Assembly (NCBI RefSeq): GCF_900096585.1 | Contig: NZ_FMYH01000004.1 | Span: 124,001-188,000, forward strand | DNA from: Sanguibacter gelidistatuariae | Lineage (GTDB): Bacteria > Actinomycetota > Actinomycetes > Actinomycetales > Cellulomonadaceae | Direction: 5' to 3' | DNA length: 64,000 nucleotides | Shown here: positions 24,451 to 33,813 of the stretch, in pieces | Layout: every line of letters begins with the position of its first letter | Position numbering within the stretch: the first letter of the stretch is position 1 | Program-made: the position numbers and the translations under genes | The notes under the pieces: generated by a model | Seen by the model: only the letters and a program-made list of their open reading frames with translations | The model's database searches: none | What the model was told of the DNA's origin: nothing

Positions 24451-26553
24451 ATGTTGGACACTCCACTCACGACTGCCGACGGCGCGGCGCAGTCAGACGG
24501 TGCGCCCATTCAGCGCCAGCCCCTGCTTCACGAGCTGCTCGTCGCCCTGAGCGCACCGACGCAGGCCTGGTCGGGCGCCGACGGACAGGTTCGTCACACC
24601 GGGGCGCAAGGCTTTTTCCACTCCGACGTCCGCGTCCTCTCGACCGCGATCGTGCACGTTGGCGGCGAAGAGCCCGAGATGATCGGCTCCGCCCCGGCCG
24701 GTCCCGGATCCGTTCAGATCAGCTCCCTCGCCCGTGGGGTCGACGGCCCCGGAGCCGACCCGACCACCCGTGTGGAGCGTGTGCGCACGGTCCGCGCGGG
24801 CGAGGTCACCGAGACCATCACCTTCAGCTGTGCCGCTGCTGACCCCGTCGACGCGCGCATCACCATCGTGCTGGGCAACGATTTCGCGACGATGGAAAAG
24901 GTCAAGGGAGGGGCGCCTCTCCGTGAGGTCCCTGCCACCCTCGACGGGGACAACCTCACGTGGACGGACGGCACGGTCGACGTCGTCGTCTCGACCCCGG
25001 GCGCGACCCTGAACCTCGACCACCCCGATCGACCCACCGCGACGTGGACCGTCCGCGTGGCCAACGGCTCACCGGTGGTCCTCTCCTGGACGTTGAGCGC
25101 CGTCGACCACGACGCGGTCGTGGACGGAGCGAGCTCGGCTGGCGCCGTCTGGTCCCGTCCCGTGGTCGTCGCAGACGACCCGCGCTTGACCGCCTGGGTG
25201 GCACAGGCGCTCGACGACCTCGAAAGCCTGCAGATGGCCAGCAAGCGCACGCCCGACGACGTGTTCCTCGCCGCCGGAGCGCCCTGGTTCTTCACGCTGT
25301 TCGGTCGCGACTCGATCATCGCCGCCCGCATGATGCTGCCCCTGGGAACCGCGCTTGCCGCCGGGACCCTGCGCACCCTCGCTGCCTACCAAGGCACCAA
25401 GATCGACCAGACGACGGCCGAGCAGCCGGGCAAGATCCTCCACGAGGTCCGCCGCGCCGAGCTCAGCGTCGACGGCGACGACGTCGTCCTCCCGCCGATC
25501 TACTACGGGACGGTCGACGCGACCCCCCTGTGGATCACCCTCCTGCACGACGCCTGGCGCTGGGGCATGCCCGCCGTCGAGGTTGAAGCGCTCCTGCCCA
25601 ACCTCCAGGCCGCCCTCGGATGGCTCCGCGACTATGCCGACGCCGACGGCGACGGGTTCCTGGAGTACATCGACGAGACCGGCCGCGGCCTCGCCAACCA
25701 GGGCTGGAAGGACTCCGGGGACTCGATCCAGTTCACCGACGGAACCTTGGCGGTCGGCCCCATCGCGCTGGCCGAGGTCCAGGGCTACGCCTACGAGGCG
25801 GCCATGTCGGGAGCTGCGCTCCTCGAGGCCTTCGGCCTCGACGGCGCCGACGCGTGGCGCGGGTGGGCCGCTGCCATGGCCGACCGTTTCCGCGCCGCCT
25901 TCTGGTTGCAGGACGACCTCGGTGCCTACCCCGGGATCGCTCTCGACGGTCACAAGAAGGTCGTCAACACGGTCACCAGCAACATGGGCCACCTCCTGGG
26001 TACGGGCATCCTCAGCCCCGACGAGGCCCTGGTCGTGGCCGACAGGCTGGTCGACCCGGAGATGAGCTCCGGGTACGGGCTGCGCACCATGGCCACCAGC
26101 TCGCAGGGCTACTGGCCGTTGAAGTACCACGGTGGTTCGGTGTGGATCCACGACACCGCGGTGGTCATCGAAGGTCTCATGCGTGAAGGGCTCGTCGAGC
26201 AGGCTCAGGAGCTGTCCTCCGGACTGTTGCGCGCGGCGTCGGACTTCGGCTTCCGGGTCCCGGAGCTCCACTCTGGCGACTCGACCGAGGTTGTCCCCCG
26301 CGCCATTCCGTACCCGGCGGCCTGCCGTCCTCAGGCGTGGTCCGCGGCCTCGTCCATCGTGGTGCTGCAGGCGGCTCTGGGCGTCTCGGCCGACATCCCG
26401 AACGGCGTCGTCGTCGCGGGGCCGGCTGCGGCGCTGGGCGGCGTGCGTGTTGACGGACTGACCGTCGCCGGGCAGCCCTTCTCCGCTCAGCGCGAGTCCT
26501 CCCAGGCGCGGGCCGCTGTTGAGGCTGAGCCCTTCGAGGTCACCGAGGTCTGA
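24451..26553 (+). CDS. Glycogen-debranching N-terminal-domain amylo-alpha-1,6-glucosidase-type enzyme
   Basis: 700 residues with a strong GGAGGA site. The N-terminal beta-rich domain (about 20-230) contains 'HTGAQGFFHSDVRVLSTAIVHVGG', typical of glycogen-debranching N-terminal domains. An (alpha/alpha)6 barrel follows: 'AAGAPWFFTLFGRDSIIAARMMLPLG', 'ADGDGFLEYIDETGRGLANQGWKDSGDSI' (catalytic-region acids) and 'LHSGDS' near 625. No signal peptide is seen, so it acts in the cytoplasm, probably trimming alpha-1,6 branches or alpha-glucosides. Divergent transcription from lacI with two operators implies co-regulation with the importer. Confidence 0.85.
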   Translation: MLDTPLTTADGAAQSDGAPIQRQPLLHELLVALSAPTQAWSGADGQVRHTGAQGFFHSDVRVLSTAIVHVGGEEPEMIGSAPAGPGSVQISSLARGVDGPGADPTTRVERVRTVRAGEVTETITFSCAAADPVDARITIVLGNDFATMEKVKGGAPLREVPATLDGDNLTWTDGTVDVVVSTPGATLNLDHPDRPTATWTVRVANGSPVVLSWTLSAVDHDAVVDGASSAGAVWSRPVVVADDPRLTAWVAQALDDLESLQMASKRTPDDVFLAAGAPWFFTLFGRDSIIAARMMLPLGTALAAGTLRTLAAYQGTKIDQTTAEQPGKILHEVRRAELSVDGDDVVLPPIYYGTVDATPLWITLLHDAWRWGMPAVEVEALLPNLQAALGWLRDYADADGDGFLEYIDETGRGLANQGWKDSGDSIQFTDGTLAVGPIALAEVQGYAYEAAMSGAALLEAFGLDGADAWRGWAAAMADRFRAAFWLQDDLGAYPGIALDGHKKVVNTVTSNMGHLLGTGILSPDEALVVADRLVDPEMSSGYGLRTMATSSQGYWPLKYHGGSVWIHDTAVVIEGLMREGLVEQAQELSSGLLRAASDFGFRVPELHSGDSTEVVPRAIPYPAACRPQAWSAASSIVVLQAALGVSADIPNGVVVAGPAAALGGVRVDGLTVAGQPFSAQRESSQARAAVEAEPFEVTEV

Positions 26554-26565
26554 GTCCCTCCACCC

Positions 26566-26624
26566 GGGTTGGTGCCCGCAGCCGGAGAGCGTCGACGACG
26601 CTCTCCAGGCGCGGGTGCCAACCC
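26566..26624 (+). terminator. Long two-part terminator hairpin after the debranching gene
   Basis: Outer arms GGGTTGGTGCCCGC / GCGGGTGCCAACCC (two mismatches) enclose a perfect inner stem GGAGAGCGTC-GAC-GACGCTCTCC. It starts 12 bases after the stop. TTCTG follows, only a weak U-tract. Confidence 0.8.
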
Positions 26625-26723
26625 GTTCTGCGTCTGAGGCACAGAGACATTCGAGCCCGCCCGGCGGTTGGGGGCGGGAGAACTTGCCCTCAGATAGGGG
26701 GGACAGCCCCCTGGATCGCTAAC

Positions 26724-26737
26724 CTACGGTTCCGTAG
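26724..26737. promoter_or_regulatory. Palindromic operator upstream of the desaturase
   Basis: CTACGG-TT-CCGTAG is a perfect inverted repeat overlapping TAACCT (26719-26724), a possible -10. The spacing and length suit a TetR-family fatty-acid regulator (DesT/FadR type), which commonly control desaturases. No such regulator gene lies nearby. Confidence 0.5.
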
Positions 26738-26789
26738 AGTCGGCTGAAGGGCGCCTGTTCGGTGTCCGTCTCCAGGCGACGAGCGGACG

Positions 26790-27899
26790 ATGATCATGGC
26801 TAGCAGTGCGGTGATAGGTCAAGGCGACACTCTGGCGAAGCCGGTGTCGGCCCGTGAGCGGCAGGTGAGCGACTTCTCGGCGCTGACCCGCACGGTCCAG
26901 GAGACCGGCCTCATGCGGCGTCGCTACGCCTACTACTGGGCCCGGTTCGCGGCCCTCGTCGTGCTCCTCGCCGCGTGCGGGGTGGGCATGGTCCTGCTCG
27001 GCAGCTCCTGGTGGCAGCTCGCGATCGCGGGCGTGCTCGGCGTGCTGTTCACCCAGATGGCCTTCCTCGGGCACGACGCCGCGCACCGCCAGATCTTCAA
27101 GTCCGGCCAGTGGAACGACTGGGCCAGCCTCGTCATCGCCAACCTCTTCGGCGGTCTCAGCTACGGCTGGTGGCTGCACAAGCACTCCAAGCACCACCAG
27201 AAGCCGAACGTGCTGGGCACCGACCCGGACATGATCAACGGCGTCCTGGTCTGGGAGACCGAGACGCTCGAGGAGTCCACGACCGGGGTCCGCGCCTGGT
27301 TCGCGGCCCGCCAGGGTCACCTGTTCTTCCCGCTGCTGCTGCTCGAAGGCCTCAACCTGCACGTCAACGGGCTCAAGACGATCTTCGGCAAGGAGCCGGT
27401 CAAGCGCCGCGCCGTCGAGATCATCTTCGTCCTGATCCGCCTGATCGGCTTCGTCGCCGCGATCTTCCTGCTCATGCCGGTCGGCCTCGGCTTCGCCTTC
27501 CTTGGTGTCCAGCTCGCCATGTTCGGCCTGCTCATGGGGGCGTCCTTCGCCCCGAACCACAAGGGAATGCCGGTCATCGCCCCGGACGTGAAGATCGACT
27601 TCCTGCGCCGCCAGGTGCTCATGAGCCGCAACATCCGCGGCGGGCGCTGGGTCGACGTCTTCATGGGCGGCCTCAACTTCCAGATCGAGCACCACCTCTT
27701 CCCGAGCATGCCGAGTCCCGCGCTGCGTCAGGTCCGACCGATGGTCATCGAGTTCTGCGCCTCCCGTGGGATCAAGTACACCGAGACGACGCTCATCGAC
27801 TCCTACCGCATCGTCATCGACTACCTCAACCGGGTCGGCATCGCCTCGCGTGACCCGTTCCAGTGCCCGCTCACCGCGCAGTTCCGCTCGGCGCGCTGA
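26790..27899 (+). CDS. Membrane acyl-CoA / fatty-acid desaturase
   Basis: 369 residues; an ATG two codons downstream is an alternative start. Three histidine boxes bind the di-iron centre: HDAAH near 95, HKHSKHH near 130 and QIEHHLF near 298. Hydrophobic pairs lie between (about 45-85 and 205-245). This is the layout of the DesA3/linoleoyl-CoA-type integral membrane desaturases, which introduce a double bond using O2 and electrons from a reductase/rubredoxin partner. No partner is encoded adjacent. The palindrome at 26724 suggests regulation by lipid status. Confidence 0.9.
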   Translation: MIMASSAVIGQGDTLAKPVSARERQVSDFSALTRTVQETGLMRRRYAYYWARFAALVVLLAACGVGMVLLGSSWWQLAIAGVLGVLFTQMAFLGHDAAHRQIFKSGQWNDWASLVIANLFGGLSYGWWLHKHSKHHQKPNVLGTDPDMINGVLVWETETLEESTTGVRAWFAARQGHLFFPLLLLEGLNLHVNGLKTIFGKEPVKRRAVEIIFVLIRLIGFVAAIFLLMPVGLGFAFLGVQLAMFGLLMGASFAPNHKGMPVIAPDVKIDFLRRQVLMSRNIRGGRWVDVFMGGLNFQIEHHLFPSMPSPALRQVRPMVIEFCASRGIKYTETTLIDSYRIVIDYLNRVGIASRDPFQCPLTAQFRSAR

Positions 27900-27903
27900 G
27901 GCG

Positions 27904-27932
27904 GCGCCGCCCGACTCAGGGTCGGGCGGCGC
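27904..27932. terminator. Bidirectional terminator between desaturase and PD40 protein
   Basis: GCGCCGCCCGAC and GTCGGGCGGCGC are perfect 12-base arms around TCAGG, five bases after the desaturase stop and 20 bases from the end of the convergent gene. Confidence 0.85.
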
Positions 27933-27951
27933 GGCGCAGTTCCGGAGCGAC

Positions 27952-28833
27952 TCAGGCGGCGTGGTCCACCGGGTAGGCGACGAAGGCGATACGTGTACCG
28001 TTCGGCTCCCAGCTGGGGACGTTGATGGTGCCCTGTCCACCGAACAGGTGGTCCAGGTCCCGGATGGTTCCGTCCTCGTCGCGCAGACGCACGATGACAT
28101 CCTTGTCGGCGGGGTGCCCAAGCGTCCCCAGCGGGAAGCTCACGTAGACCAGAGAGCGACCGTCCGGTGCAGGGTGGGGGAACCAGTTGACACGCTCGTC
28201 GTCGGTCAGCTGCTCGATCGTGCCGCCGGCGGCAGGCATCCGGAAGAGCTGCGCGTGCCCGGGTGCGGTCGAGGCTCGCTCAGAGTTGAAGTAGATCCAC
28301 TGACCGTCGGGAGAGAACTCTGCACCGTCGTCGGGGAAGTCGTCGTCGGTGAGCTGGATGTCCTGGCCCCCGGCTGCAGGGACGGTATAGACATTGGTCC
28401 GCACGCCGTCGTCGAGAATCTGCATCCCGATGTAGGCGAGGAGCGTCCCATCCGGAGAAATGCCGTGGAGGTAGTGCCTGAAGTCCGGGCCACGGTCGTT
28501 CGTCACCCGTCGAGTGTCTGTGCCGGTGAGCGCGACGGCGTAGATGTGCCCGTCATCGGATGAGACGTAGGCGAAGCGGCCGTCTGGGCTGAGGACGTGA
28601 TCATTGTTGATGTCCGGGACGTCGCCCAGATCGATCTGCTCGAGAGGTCCGGTGTCGACGCCGAGCCTGAAGAGGTGGCCGTCTCCGTTGACGATCAGCG
28701 AGCGACCGTCGGGACTCCAGTTCGGTGCTTCGACAAGGATCGAGTCGGTGGAGAAGCGAAGGGTCTTGTGACCTGAGGTCACGTCCAAGAGGTAGATCTC
28801 GGCTCGTTGGCCTGGGCGAAGCTGGCGTGGCAT
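27952..28833 (-). CDS. TolB/PD40 beta-propeller protein, cytoplasmic
   Basis: 293 residues from ATG 28833, seven bases after AGGAG; no signal peptide is present. WD40-like PD40 repeats recur: 'EAPNWSPDGRSLIVNGDGHLFRL', 'NNDHVLSPDGRFAYVSSDDGHIY', 'HGISPDGTLLAYIG', 'GAEFSPDGQWIYFNSERAS', 'HPAPDGRSLVYVSFP', 'VPSWEPNGTRIAFVAY'. Six SPDG-type blades can be counted. Unlike TolB proper there is no Tol system here. The opening 'QRAEIYLLDVTSGHKTLRFSTDSI' resembles the DPP-IV-like propeller proteins of soil bacteria. Role unknown. Confidence 0.8.
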   Translation of the reverse strand: MPRQLRPGQRAEIYLLDVTSGHKTLRFSTDSILVEAPNWSPDGRSLIVNGDGHLFRLGVDTGPLEQIDLGDVPDINNDHVLSPDGRFAYVSSDDGHIYAVALTGTDTRRVTNDRGPDFRHYLHGISPDGTLLAYIGMQILDDGVRTNVYTVPAAGGQDIQLTDDDFPDDGAEFSPDGQWIYFNSERASTAPGHAQLFRMPAAGGTIEQLTDDERVNWFPHPAPDGRSLVYVSFPLGTLGHPADKDVIVRLRDEDGTIRDLDHLFGGQGTINVPSWEPNGTRIAFVAYPVDHAA

Positions 28834-29053
28834 GGAGCATCTCCTGAACTGTGGTGATGTCAGACGAGGGTAACGGTGGACGGCTCCACCAGGAAGACCA
28901 GCGGGAACAGGTAGTCCTTGCGGTGAGCAGCAGCGCCTCACACCCGTGTCTCTGCGACGGACACTGAGCACGCCTGTCGGACGGAGCCGGATGTCGTGCT
29001 CGGTCCCCTGCCGGTGGTGGTGGCACGGGGGTGAGCCGGGTCGTGCCGCGGGC

Positions 29054-29971
29054 CTAGTGATCCGCAGTCGTGTGGGTCGCGGTGCGGCAGGCTGGTGCGT
29101 CGTCGAGGAGCTCGAGCAGGTGCGGCGCGAGCGATGTGGTGCGGTCCCACGGGCCCGCCACGACGGAGACGACCCACCGGGGTGCGCGGTCCTCAGGGAC
29201 GGCCACGGAGATCAGGCGGGCGGCCTGCGGCTTGGCGGCGATGTGCTGGGGGACGAGGGCGATGCCCAGGCCGCGGTCGACGAGGTCGAGCAGGGTGTGG
29301 ACGTCATTGACGGTGAAGCGGACGCGGCGGCGTATCCCGTGGACGTCGCACGCGGAGTCGTTGAGGGGGCGCACACCCCAGGAGGCGTGGAAGTCGATGA
29401 AGTTCTCGTCGGTCAGGTCGCTCCACTCCAGTCGTGAGCGCTCGGCGAGGCGGTGCTCGGGAGGGCACAGCAGGACCAGGGGCTCGCTACCGAGGATCGT
29501 CTGAGACAGGGAGCCGAGGTGATCTGTCGTGGCAACGAAGGCGACGTCGAGTTCGTCCTCGCGCACAAGGGCGAGCAGCTCGTGTGAGCCGGCCTGGGTG
29601 AAGCGGATCTCCACCTGGGGGAAGCGGCGGTGGAACCGTTCGAGCAGGGGTGGGACGTCGATCACCCCGAGGCATTGTTCGGAGCCGATGTGCAAGGTGC
29701 CGGAGACCTCATGGGTTGCTTGGACCACCGCATCTCGGGCGGCGGTCGCCTGTGCCAGCATGGATCTGGCGTAGGGGAGCAGGGCTAGACCGGCTGCCGT
29801 GGGCTCGACGCGACGGGTCGTCCGGGTGAACAGGGCGCTGTTGAGCTCGCTCTCGAGACTGCGGATGGCTGCGGACAGCCCGGACTGGGACACACCTGTG
29901 ACCGCTGCGGCGCGCGTGAACTGCTGCTCGTCCGCCAGTGCGACGAGGTATTCCATCTGCCGCAGATCCAT
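29054..29971 (-). CDS. LysR-family transcriptional regulator
   Basis: 305 residues. The N-terminal winged HTH is plain: 'MDLRQMEYLVALADEQQFTRAA', 'VTGVSQSGLSAAIRSLESELNSALFTRT'. The effector-binding domain (about 90-290) includes 'GTLHIGSEQCLGVIDVPPLLERFHRRFPQVEIRF' and 'VDRGLGIALVPQHIA'. It is divergent from the two aldo/keto reductases, and a palindrome lies in the shared 118-bp promoter space, so it probably controls them with an unknown inducer. Confidence 0.93.
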   Translation of the reverse strand: MDLRQMEYLVALADEQQFTRAAAVTGVSQSGLSAAIRSLESELNSALFTRTTRRVEPTAAGLALLPYARSMLAQATAARDAVVQATHEVSGTLHIGSEQCLGVIDVPPLLERFHRRFPQVEIRFTQAGSHELLALVREDELDVAFVATTDHLGSLSQTILGSEPLVLLCPPEHRLAERSRLEWSDLTDENFIDFHASWGVRPLNDSACDVHGIRRRVRFTVNDVHTLLDLVDRGLGIALVPQHIAAKPQAARLISVAVPEDRAPRWVVSVVAGPWDRTTSLAPHLLELLDDAPACRTATHTTADH

Positions 29972-29999
29972 TCAGCACTCCCGATCATGAATGACAGAA

Positions 30000-30013
30000 C
30001 CAACAAGTGTTGG
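30000..30013. promoter_or_regulatory. LysR-box palindrome in the divergent promoter
   Basis: CCAACA-AG-TGTTGG is an inverted repeat directly preceding and overlapping TTGGAC (30010-30015), which with TACGCT (30034-30039, 18-base spacer) makes a promoter for the first aldo/keto reductase. This is the usual place for LysR activation and autoregulation. Confidence 0.55.
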
Positions 30014-30089
30014 ACTTCTAGGTTAGTCCTTTCTACGCTCAGGTGCACGGGCCCTCGCGGCCCGCCCACGATTCGAAGCGAGGCACTCC

Positions 30090-30950
30090 ATGCAGCACCG
30101 CACCCTTGGCGATCGACAGGTCAGCGCGATCGGACTCGGCGGCATGCCGATGTCGATCGAGGGGCGCCCCGACGAGGCACGTTCCGTGGCGACCATTCAC
30201 GCCGCGCTCGACGCCGGCGTGACCCTCATCGACACTGCTGACTCCTACCACCGGGACGCCAACGAGGTCGGTCACAACGAAGAGCTGATCGCCCGGGCAC
30301 TGCGCAGCTACGGCCCTGGCTCAGCTGCGGTCCTGGTGGCAACCAAGGGCGGTCACCTGCGTCCCGGTGACGGCTCCTGGACCCAGAACGGCGACCCCGC
30401 CTACCTCAAGCAGGCAGCCAGGGCGTCCGCCCAACGCCTGGGCGTGGACGCGATTGGCCTCTACCAGTTCCATCGCCCGGACCCCGCGGTTCCCTACGCG
30501 GACTCCGTCGGCGCACTGGCCGAGCTTCTCGACGAGGGGGTCATCCTCATGGCTGGTATCTCGAATGCGACCGTTGAGCAGATCGACCTGGCCGACGAGG
30601 TGCTCGGCGGACGCCTGGTTTCCGTGCAGAACCAGTTCTCCCCGCGCTTCCGCTCGAGCCAGGTTGAGCTTGCGCACTGCGCACGGCGTGCCATCGCCTT
30701 CCTGCCATGGAGCCCGCTGGGCGGCATCGCGAACGCCGCCGAGCTCGGCACGCGCCATGCGGCCTTCCAGGAGGTCGCCCAGGCTCACGAGGTGAGCGTC
30801 CAGCAGGCGGTGCTCGCGTGGGAGCTTGCTCTCGCACCAGTTGTCATCCCCATCCCAGGGGCCTCGCGGCCCACGAGCATCCAGGACTCGGTGCGTGCTG
30901 CCGACCTCGTCCTGAGCCCGGACGAGGTTGCACGGCTGTCCGCCGCGTGA
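30090..30950 (+). CDS. Aldo/keto reductase
   Basis: 286 residues. NADPH-dependent AKR fold: 'VSAIGLGGMPMSIEGRPDE', 'ALDAGVTLIDTADSYHRDANEVGHNEELIARAL' (catalytic Asp and Tyr), 'VLVATKGGHLRPG' (Lys) and 'IGLYQFHRPDP' (His). The cofactor-binding end is 'VVIPIPGASRPTSIQDSVRAADLVLSPDEVARL'. It reduces an aldehyde or ketone in the cytoplasm; substrate unknown. It is the first of two unlike AKRs, divergent from a LysR regulator. Confidence 0.92.
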   Translation: MQHRTLGDRQVSAIGLGGMPMSIEGRPDEARSVATIHAALDAGVTLIDTADSYHRDANEVGHNEELIARALRSYGPGSAAVLVATKGGHLRPGDGSWTQNGDPAYLKQAARASAQRLGVDAIGLYQFHRPDPAVPYADSVGALAELLDEGVILMAGISNATVEQIDLADEVLGGRLVSVQNQFSPRFRSSQVELAHCARRAIAFLPWSPLGGIANAAELGTRHAAFQEVAQAHEVSVQQAVLAWELALAPVVIPIPGASRPTSIQDSVRAADLVLSPDEVARLSAA

Positions 30951-31009
30951 CCTCACATCGCTCCACCGGCCCGTCAGGCGACGGGCCGCACAACCTCAAG
31001 GAGACCGCC

Positions 31010-31942
31010 ATGAAGACCTTTACCCTGCCAGGCACGGACATCGTCGTCCCCAACGTGGTCCTTGGGCTCATGCGCATCGGAGACATGTCCGACGACGCCG
31101 TCCGTGATCTCGTGGGCACTGCCAGGGACGCAGGCATCACCTTCGTGGACCACGCTGACGTCTATGGCGGCGAATTGCACGCGTGCGAGCGGCGGTTCGC
31201 CGAGGCGATGCGGCTGACCGCGTCCGAGCGTGAGGCGACGACCATCCAGACAAAGTGCGGCATCGTGCGAGAGGGACCGTACTTCGACTTCTCCTACGAG
31301 CACATCATCGAATCCGTCAACGGCTCGCTTGCGGCCCTGGACACCGACTACATCGACATCCTGCTGCTGCACCGTCCCGACGCCCTCGTCGAGCCCGAGG
31401 AGGTCGCGCGCGCCTTCGACGAGCTGTCCGCAGCGGGCAAGGTCCGGGCCTTCGGCGTCTCGAACCACACGCCGGGCCAGATCGAGCTGCTGCGCCGCCA
31501 CGTCACCCAACCGCTCGTGGCCAACCAGCTCCAGCTCTCGATCACCCACGCACCGATGATCGCGCAGGGGGTCGCCGGGAACATGCAGGCACAGGACCAG
31601 TCCGTGGTCCGCGACGGTGGTGTGCTCGACTACTGCAGGCTGAACGACATCACGATCCAGGCATGGTCGCCGTTCCAGGCAGGGTTCTTCACCGGAGTGT
31701 TCTTCGACTCCCCGAAGTACCCGGAGCTCAACGCCGTCATCAACCGGCTCGCTGCGGCCTACCAGGTTCCGCCGATCGCGATCGCGACAGCCTGGATCAC
31801 TCGCCACCCAGCCCGCATGCAGGTGGTGCTCGGGACGACCAACGCGGCCAGGGTCGCAGGGGCTGCGCTTGGCTCCGACCTGCCGTTGACTCGCGCCGAG
31901 TGGTACGAGCTGTTCCGCGCCGCGGGGTACGTGGTTCCCTGA
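31010..31942 (+). CDS. Aldo/keto reductase, YdhF-like
   Basis: 310 residues from ATG 31010 (GGAGAC precedes). Motifs are 'VPNVVLGLMRIGDMSDDAV', 'AGITFVDHADVYGGELHACERRFAEAM' (Asp and Tyr), 'TIQTKCGIV' (Lys) and 'IDILLLHRPDALVEPEEVARAFDELSAAGKVRAFGVSNH' (His). The C-terminus 'RMQVVLGTTNAARVAGAALGSDLPLTRAEWYELFRAAG' matches the YdhF oxidoreductase branch, whose last residues differ from the classical AKRs. It follows the first AKR by 59 bp and is presumably in the same operon. Confidence 0.92.
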   Translation: MKTFTLPGTDIVVPNVVLGLMRIGDMSDDAVRDLVGTARDAGITFVDHADVYGGELHACERRFAEAMRLTASEREATTIQTKCGIVREGPYFDFSYEHIIESVNGSLAALDTDYIDILLLHRPDALVEPEEVARAFDELSAAGKVRAFGVSNHTPGQIELLRRHVTQPLVANQLQLSITHAPMIAQGVAGNMQAQDQSVVRDGGVLDYCRLNDITIQAWSPFQAGFFTGVFFDSPKYPELNAVINRLAAAYQVPPIAIATAWITRHPARMQVVLGTTNAARVAGAALGSDLPLTRAEWYELFRAAGYVVP

Positions 31943-32000
31943 GCGGGCGCACGTCGGGCACCAGCCTGCCTCGACTCCTGCGGAGGTCGGGAGACGAGAC

Positions 32001-33773
32001 CTAGATCCAGCTCCGCAGCCACATGTGCATGTGCCAGAACGAGTACGGCACCTCCATGCCCACCCAGATCGGGTAGAAGAATCCGCTGATCACGACGATG
32101 AGGCCCAGCAGTGCCCCGATGGCCCAGCGCGCCCGGCGTCGTTGCACCGGGTCGTGGGCCAGCTGCTCCCAGCCGACCACGAGGGCGTACGTCAGGGCCA
32201 GATACATCCACGGCGCGAAGGCGATCGTGTAGAAGGTGAAGATCGTGCGATCAGTGATGAACAGCCAGGGGACCCAGCCGGCGAGCAGCCCAGCCAGCAC
32301 GGCGCCGGCCCGCCAGTCGCGGTAGCGCAGCAGCATATAGAGCGCAAAGACGAGCGCCACCGTCGCGAGCCACCAGATGAGCGGGTTGCCTACGGAGGTG
32401 ATCGCCTGGGTGCACTCCTGGGCCCCGCAGCCACCGGTCCCGTCAGTGGTCTTGTTCCAGTAGAACGACGTCGGGCGCAGCTGCAGCAGCCAGCCCCAGG
32501 GGTTGGCCATGTAGGTGTGCGGGTTGGTCAGCGTCGTGTGGAACTTCCACATCGCCTCGTGGTACGCCCACAGGGAGCGCAGCGCATCGCCCCAGCTCAC
32601 CAGGACGTCTGGCAGCCAGCTCGGGTACACGTGCGGGTTCTTCTCCCACCAGTCCCGGTCGTAGGAGTTCGGGTTGGCGAACCAGGCCGACCACGAGGCC
32701 AGGTAGGTGAGCAGCACGGTGGGCACCATGACTGCTGCGGCGGGCAGTGCGTCGCGCACGAGCGCGGCGAGCGGCCACAGTCGGATGCCGACGGCGCGCC
32801 GTGCCGTGGCGTCCCACAGGACAGATACGACCGCGAAGACGGCGAAGAAGTACAGCCCGGACCACTTCGTGCCGCAGGCCAGGCCCAGGGCGATCGCGGC
32901 GGCGAAACGCCACCAGCGGAAACCGAGCCTCGGTCCGAACCGGCCCAGCCCGACCCCGGAGTCGATCAAGGGGGCGGCCCTGGCGGCGAGACGGCGTCGG
33001 GACCAGTTTCGGTCGGCGACGAGGCAGGCGAAGGCGACAACGACCCAGAACATGACGAAGACGTCGAGCAGGGCGGTGCGCGAGTGGACGATCGCGACGC
33101 CGTCGATCGCGAACAGGCCGCCGGCGATGACCCCGAAGGCCGTCGAGCCGAAGAGCTGTCGGGCGGTGCGGGCCAGCAGGAAGACCGCGATGATGCCGAC
33201 GATCGCCGGGGCCAGGCGCCAGGCCCAGGAATTCTCCGGGCCGCCGATCCGCATGCCGAGGGCGATCATCCACTTGCCCACCGGAGGGTGGACCACGTAG
33301 TCGGCGTAGTTGAGGTAGATGTCCTGGTTGCCGGACTCGAAGCTCGGGTTGGCGTCGTCGGGCCACTCGGCCTCAAAACCGGCCATGAGCAGTGTGAAGG
33401 CGCCCTTGACGTAATAGGTCTCGTCGAAGACGAGGGTGCGGGGGTGGCCGAGGTTGATCAGGCGTAGCAGCGCGGCGAGCGCGGCGACGAGGGCCGGACC
33501 CATCCAGGACCAGAACCGGTCGGAGCTTGTCGTCCCGAGGGCGAGTACCCGGGCGGAGAAGAGCCGGGTGAGCAGGGAGCGTTCGGTGTCCCCGGCGGGC
33601 GCCGGGTCGGAGGGACCAGACGCGTCTGGTCCGACGTCGCTCAAGCCGCTCGAGCCGTTCGCCTCCAGCGCGGCTGAACCCGCAGAATCTGCCTGCACGT
33701 CGCCCGACCGGACGGGCTCCGCCGCGTCCGGCCCGTCTCCGCCGACCTCGTCGCTGGCCCTCTCGCTCCCCAT
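32001..33773 (-). CDS. pmt: Protein O-mannosyltransferase (Dol/polyprenyl-P-mannose dependent)
   Basis: 590 residues from ATG 33773; the adjacent GTG (33776), seven bases after TACGAT, is equally plausible as a leaderless start. An acidic, disordered N-terminus (about 1-60) precedes a multi-span membrane protein. The first extracytoplasmic loop carries the catalytic Asp-Glu in '[14 protein letters not shown]', and '[17 protein letters not shown]' is a GT39 signature. It transfers mannose from polyprenyl-phosphate-mannose to Ser/Thr of secreted proteins during Sec export. The divergent rsmI neighbour is typical of actinobacteria. Confidence 0.93.
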   Translation of the reverse strand: MGSERASDEVGGDGPDAAEPVRSGDVQADSAGSAALEANGSSGLSDVGPDASGPSDPAPAGDTERSLLTRLFSARVLALGTTSSDRFWSWMGPALVAALAALLRLINLGHPRTLVFDETYYVKGAFTLLMAGFEAEWPDDANPSFESGNQDIYLNYADYVVHPPVGKWMIALGMRIGGPENSWAWRLAPAIVGIIAVFLLARTARQLFGSTAFGVIAGGLFAIDGVAIVHSRTALLDVFVMFWVVVAFACLVADRNWSRRRLAARAAPLIDSGVGLGRFGPRLGFRWWRFAAAIALGLACGTKWSGLYFFAVFAVVSVLWDATARRAVGIRLWPLAALVRDALPAAAVMVPTVLLTYLASWSAWFANPNSYDRDWWEKNPHVYPSWLPDVLVSWGDALRSLWAYHEAMWKFHTTLTNPHTYMANPWGWLLQLRPTSFYWNKTTDGTGGCGAQECTQAITSVGNPLIWWLATVALVFALYMLLRYRDWRAGAVLAGLLAGWVPWLFITDRTIFTFYTIAFAPWMYLALTYALVVGWEQLAHDPVQRRRARWAIGALLGLIVVISGFFYPIWVGMEVPYSFWHMHMWLRSWI

Positions 33774-33813
33774 CACGCCAGCCATCGTAGGGGGACGTGG
33801 CAGGCTTGGCCCC

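Noticed and set aside
28834-29053. Small gene between the PD40 protein and LysR regulator
   Set aside because: Short open frames there lack ribosome-binding sites and coding bias; nothing supportable was seen.
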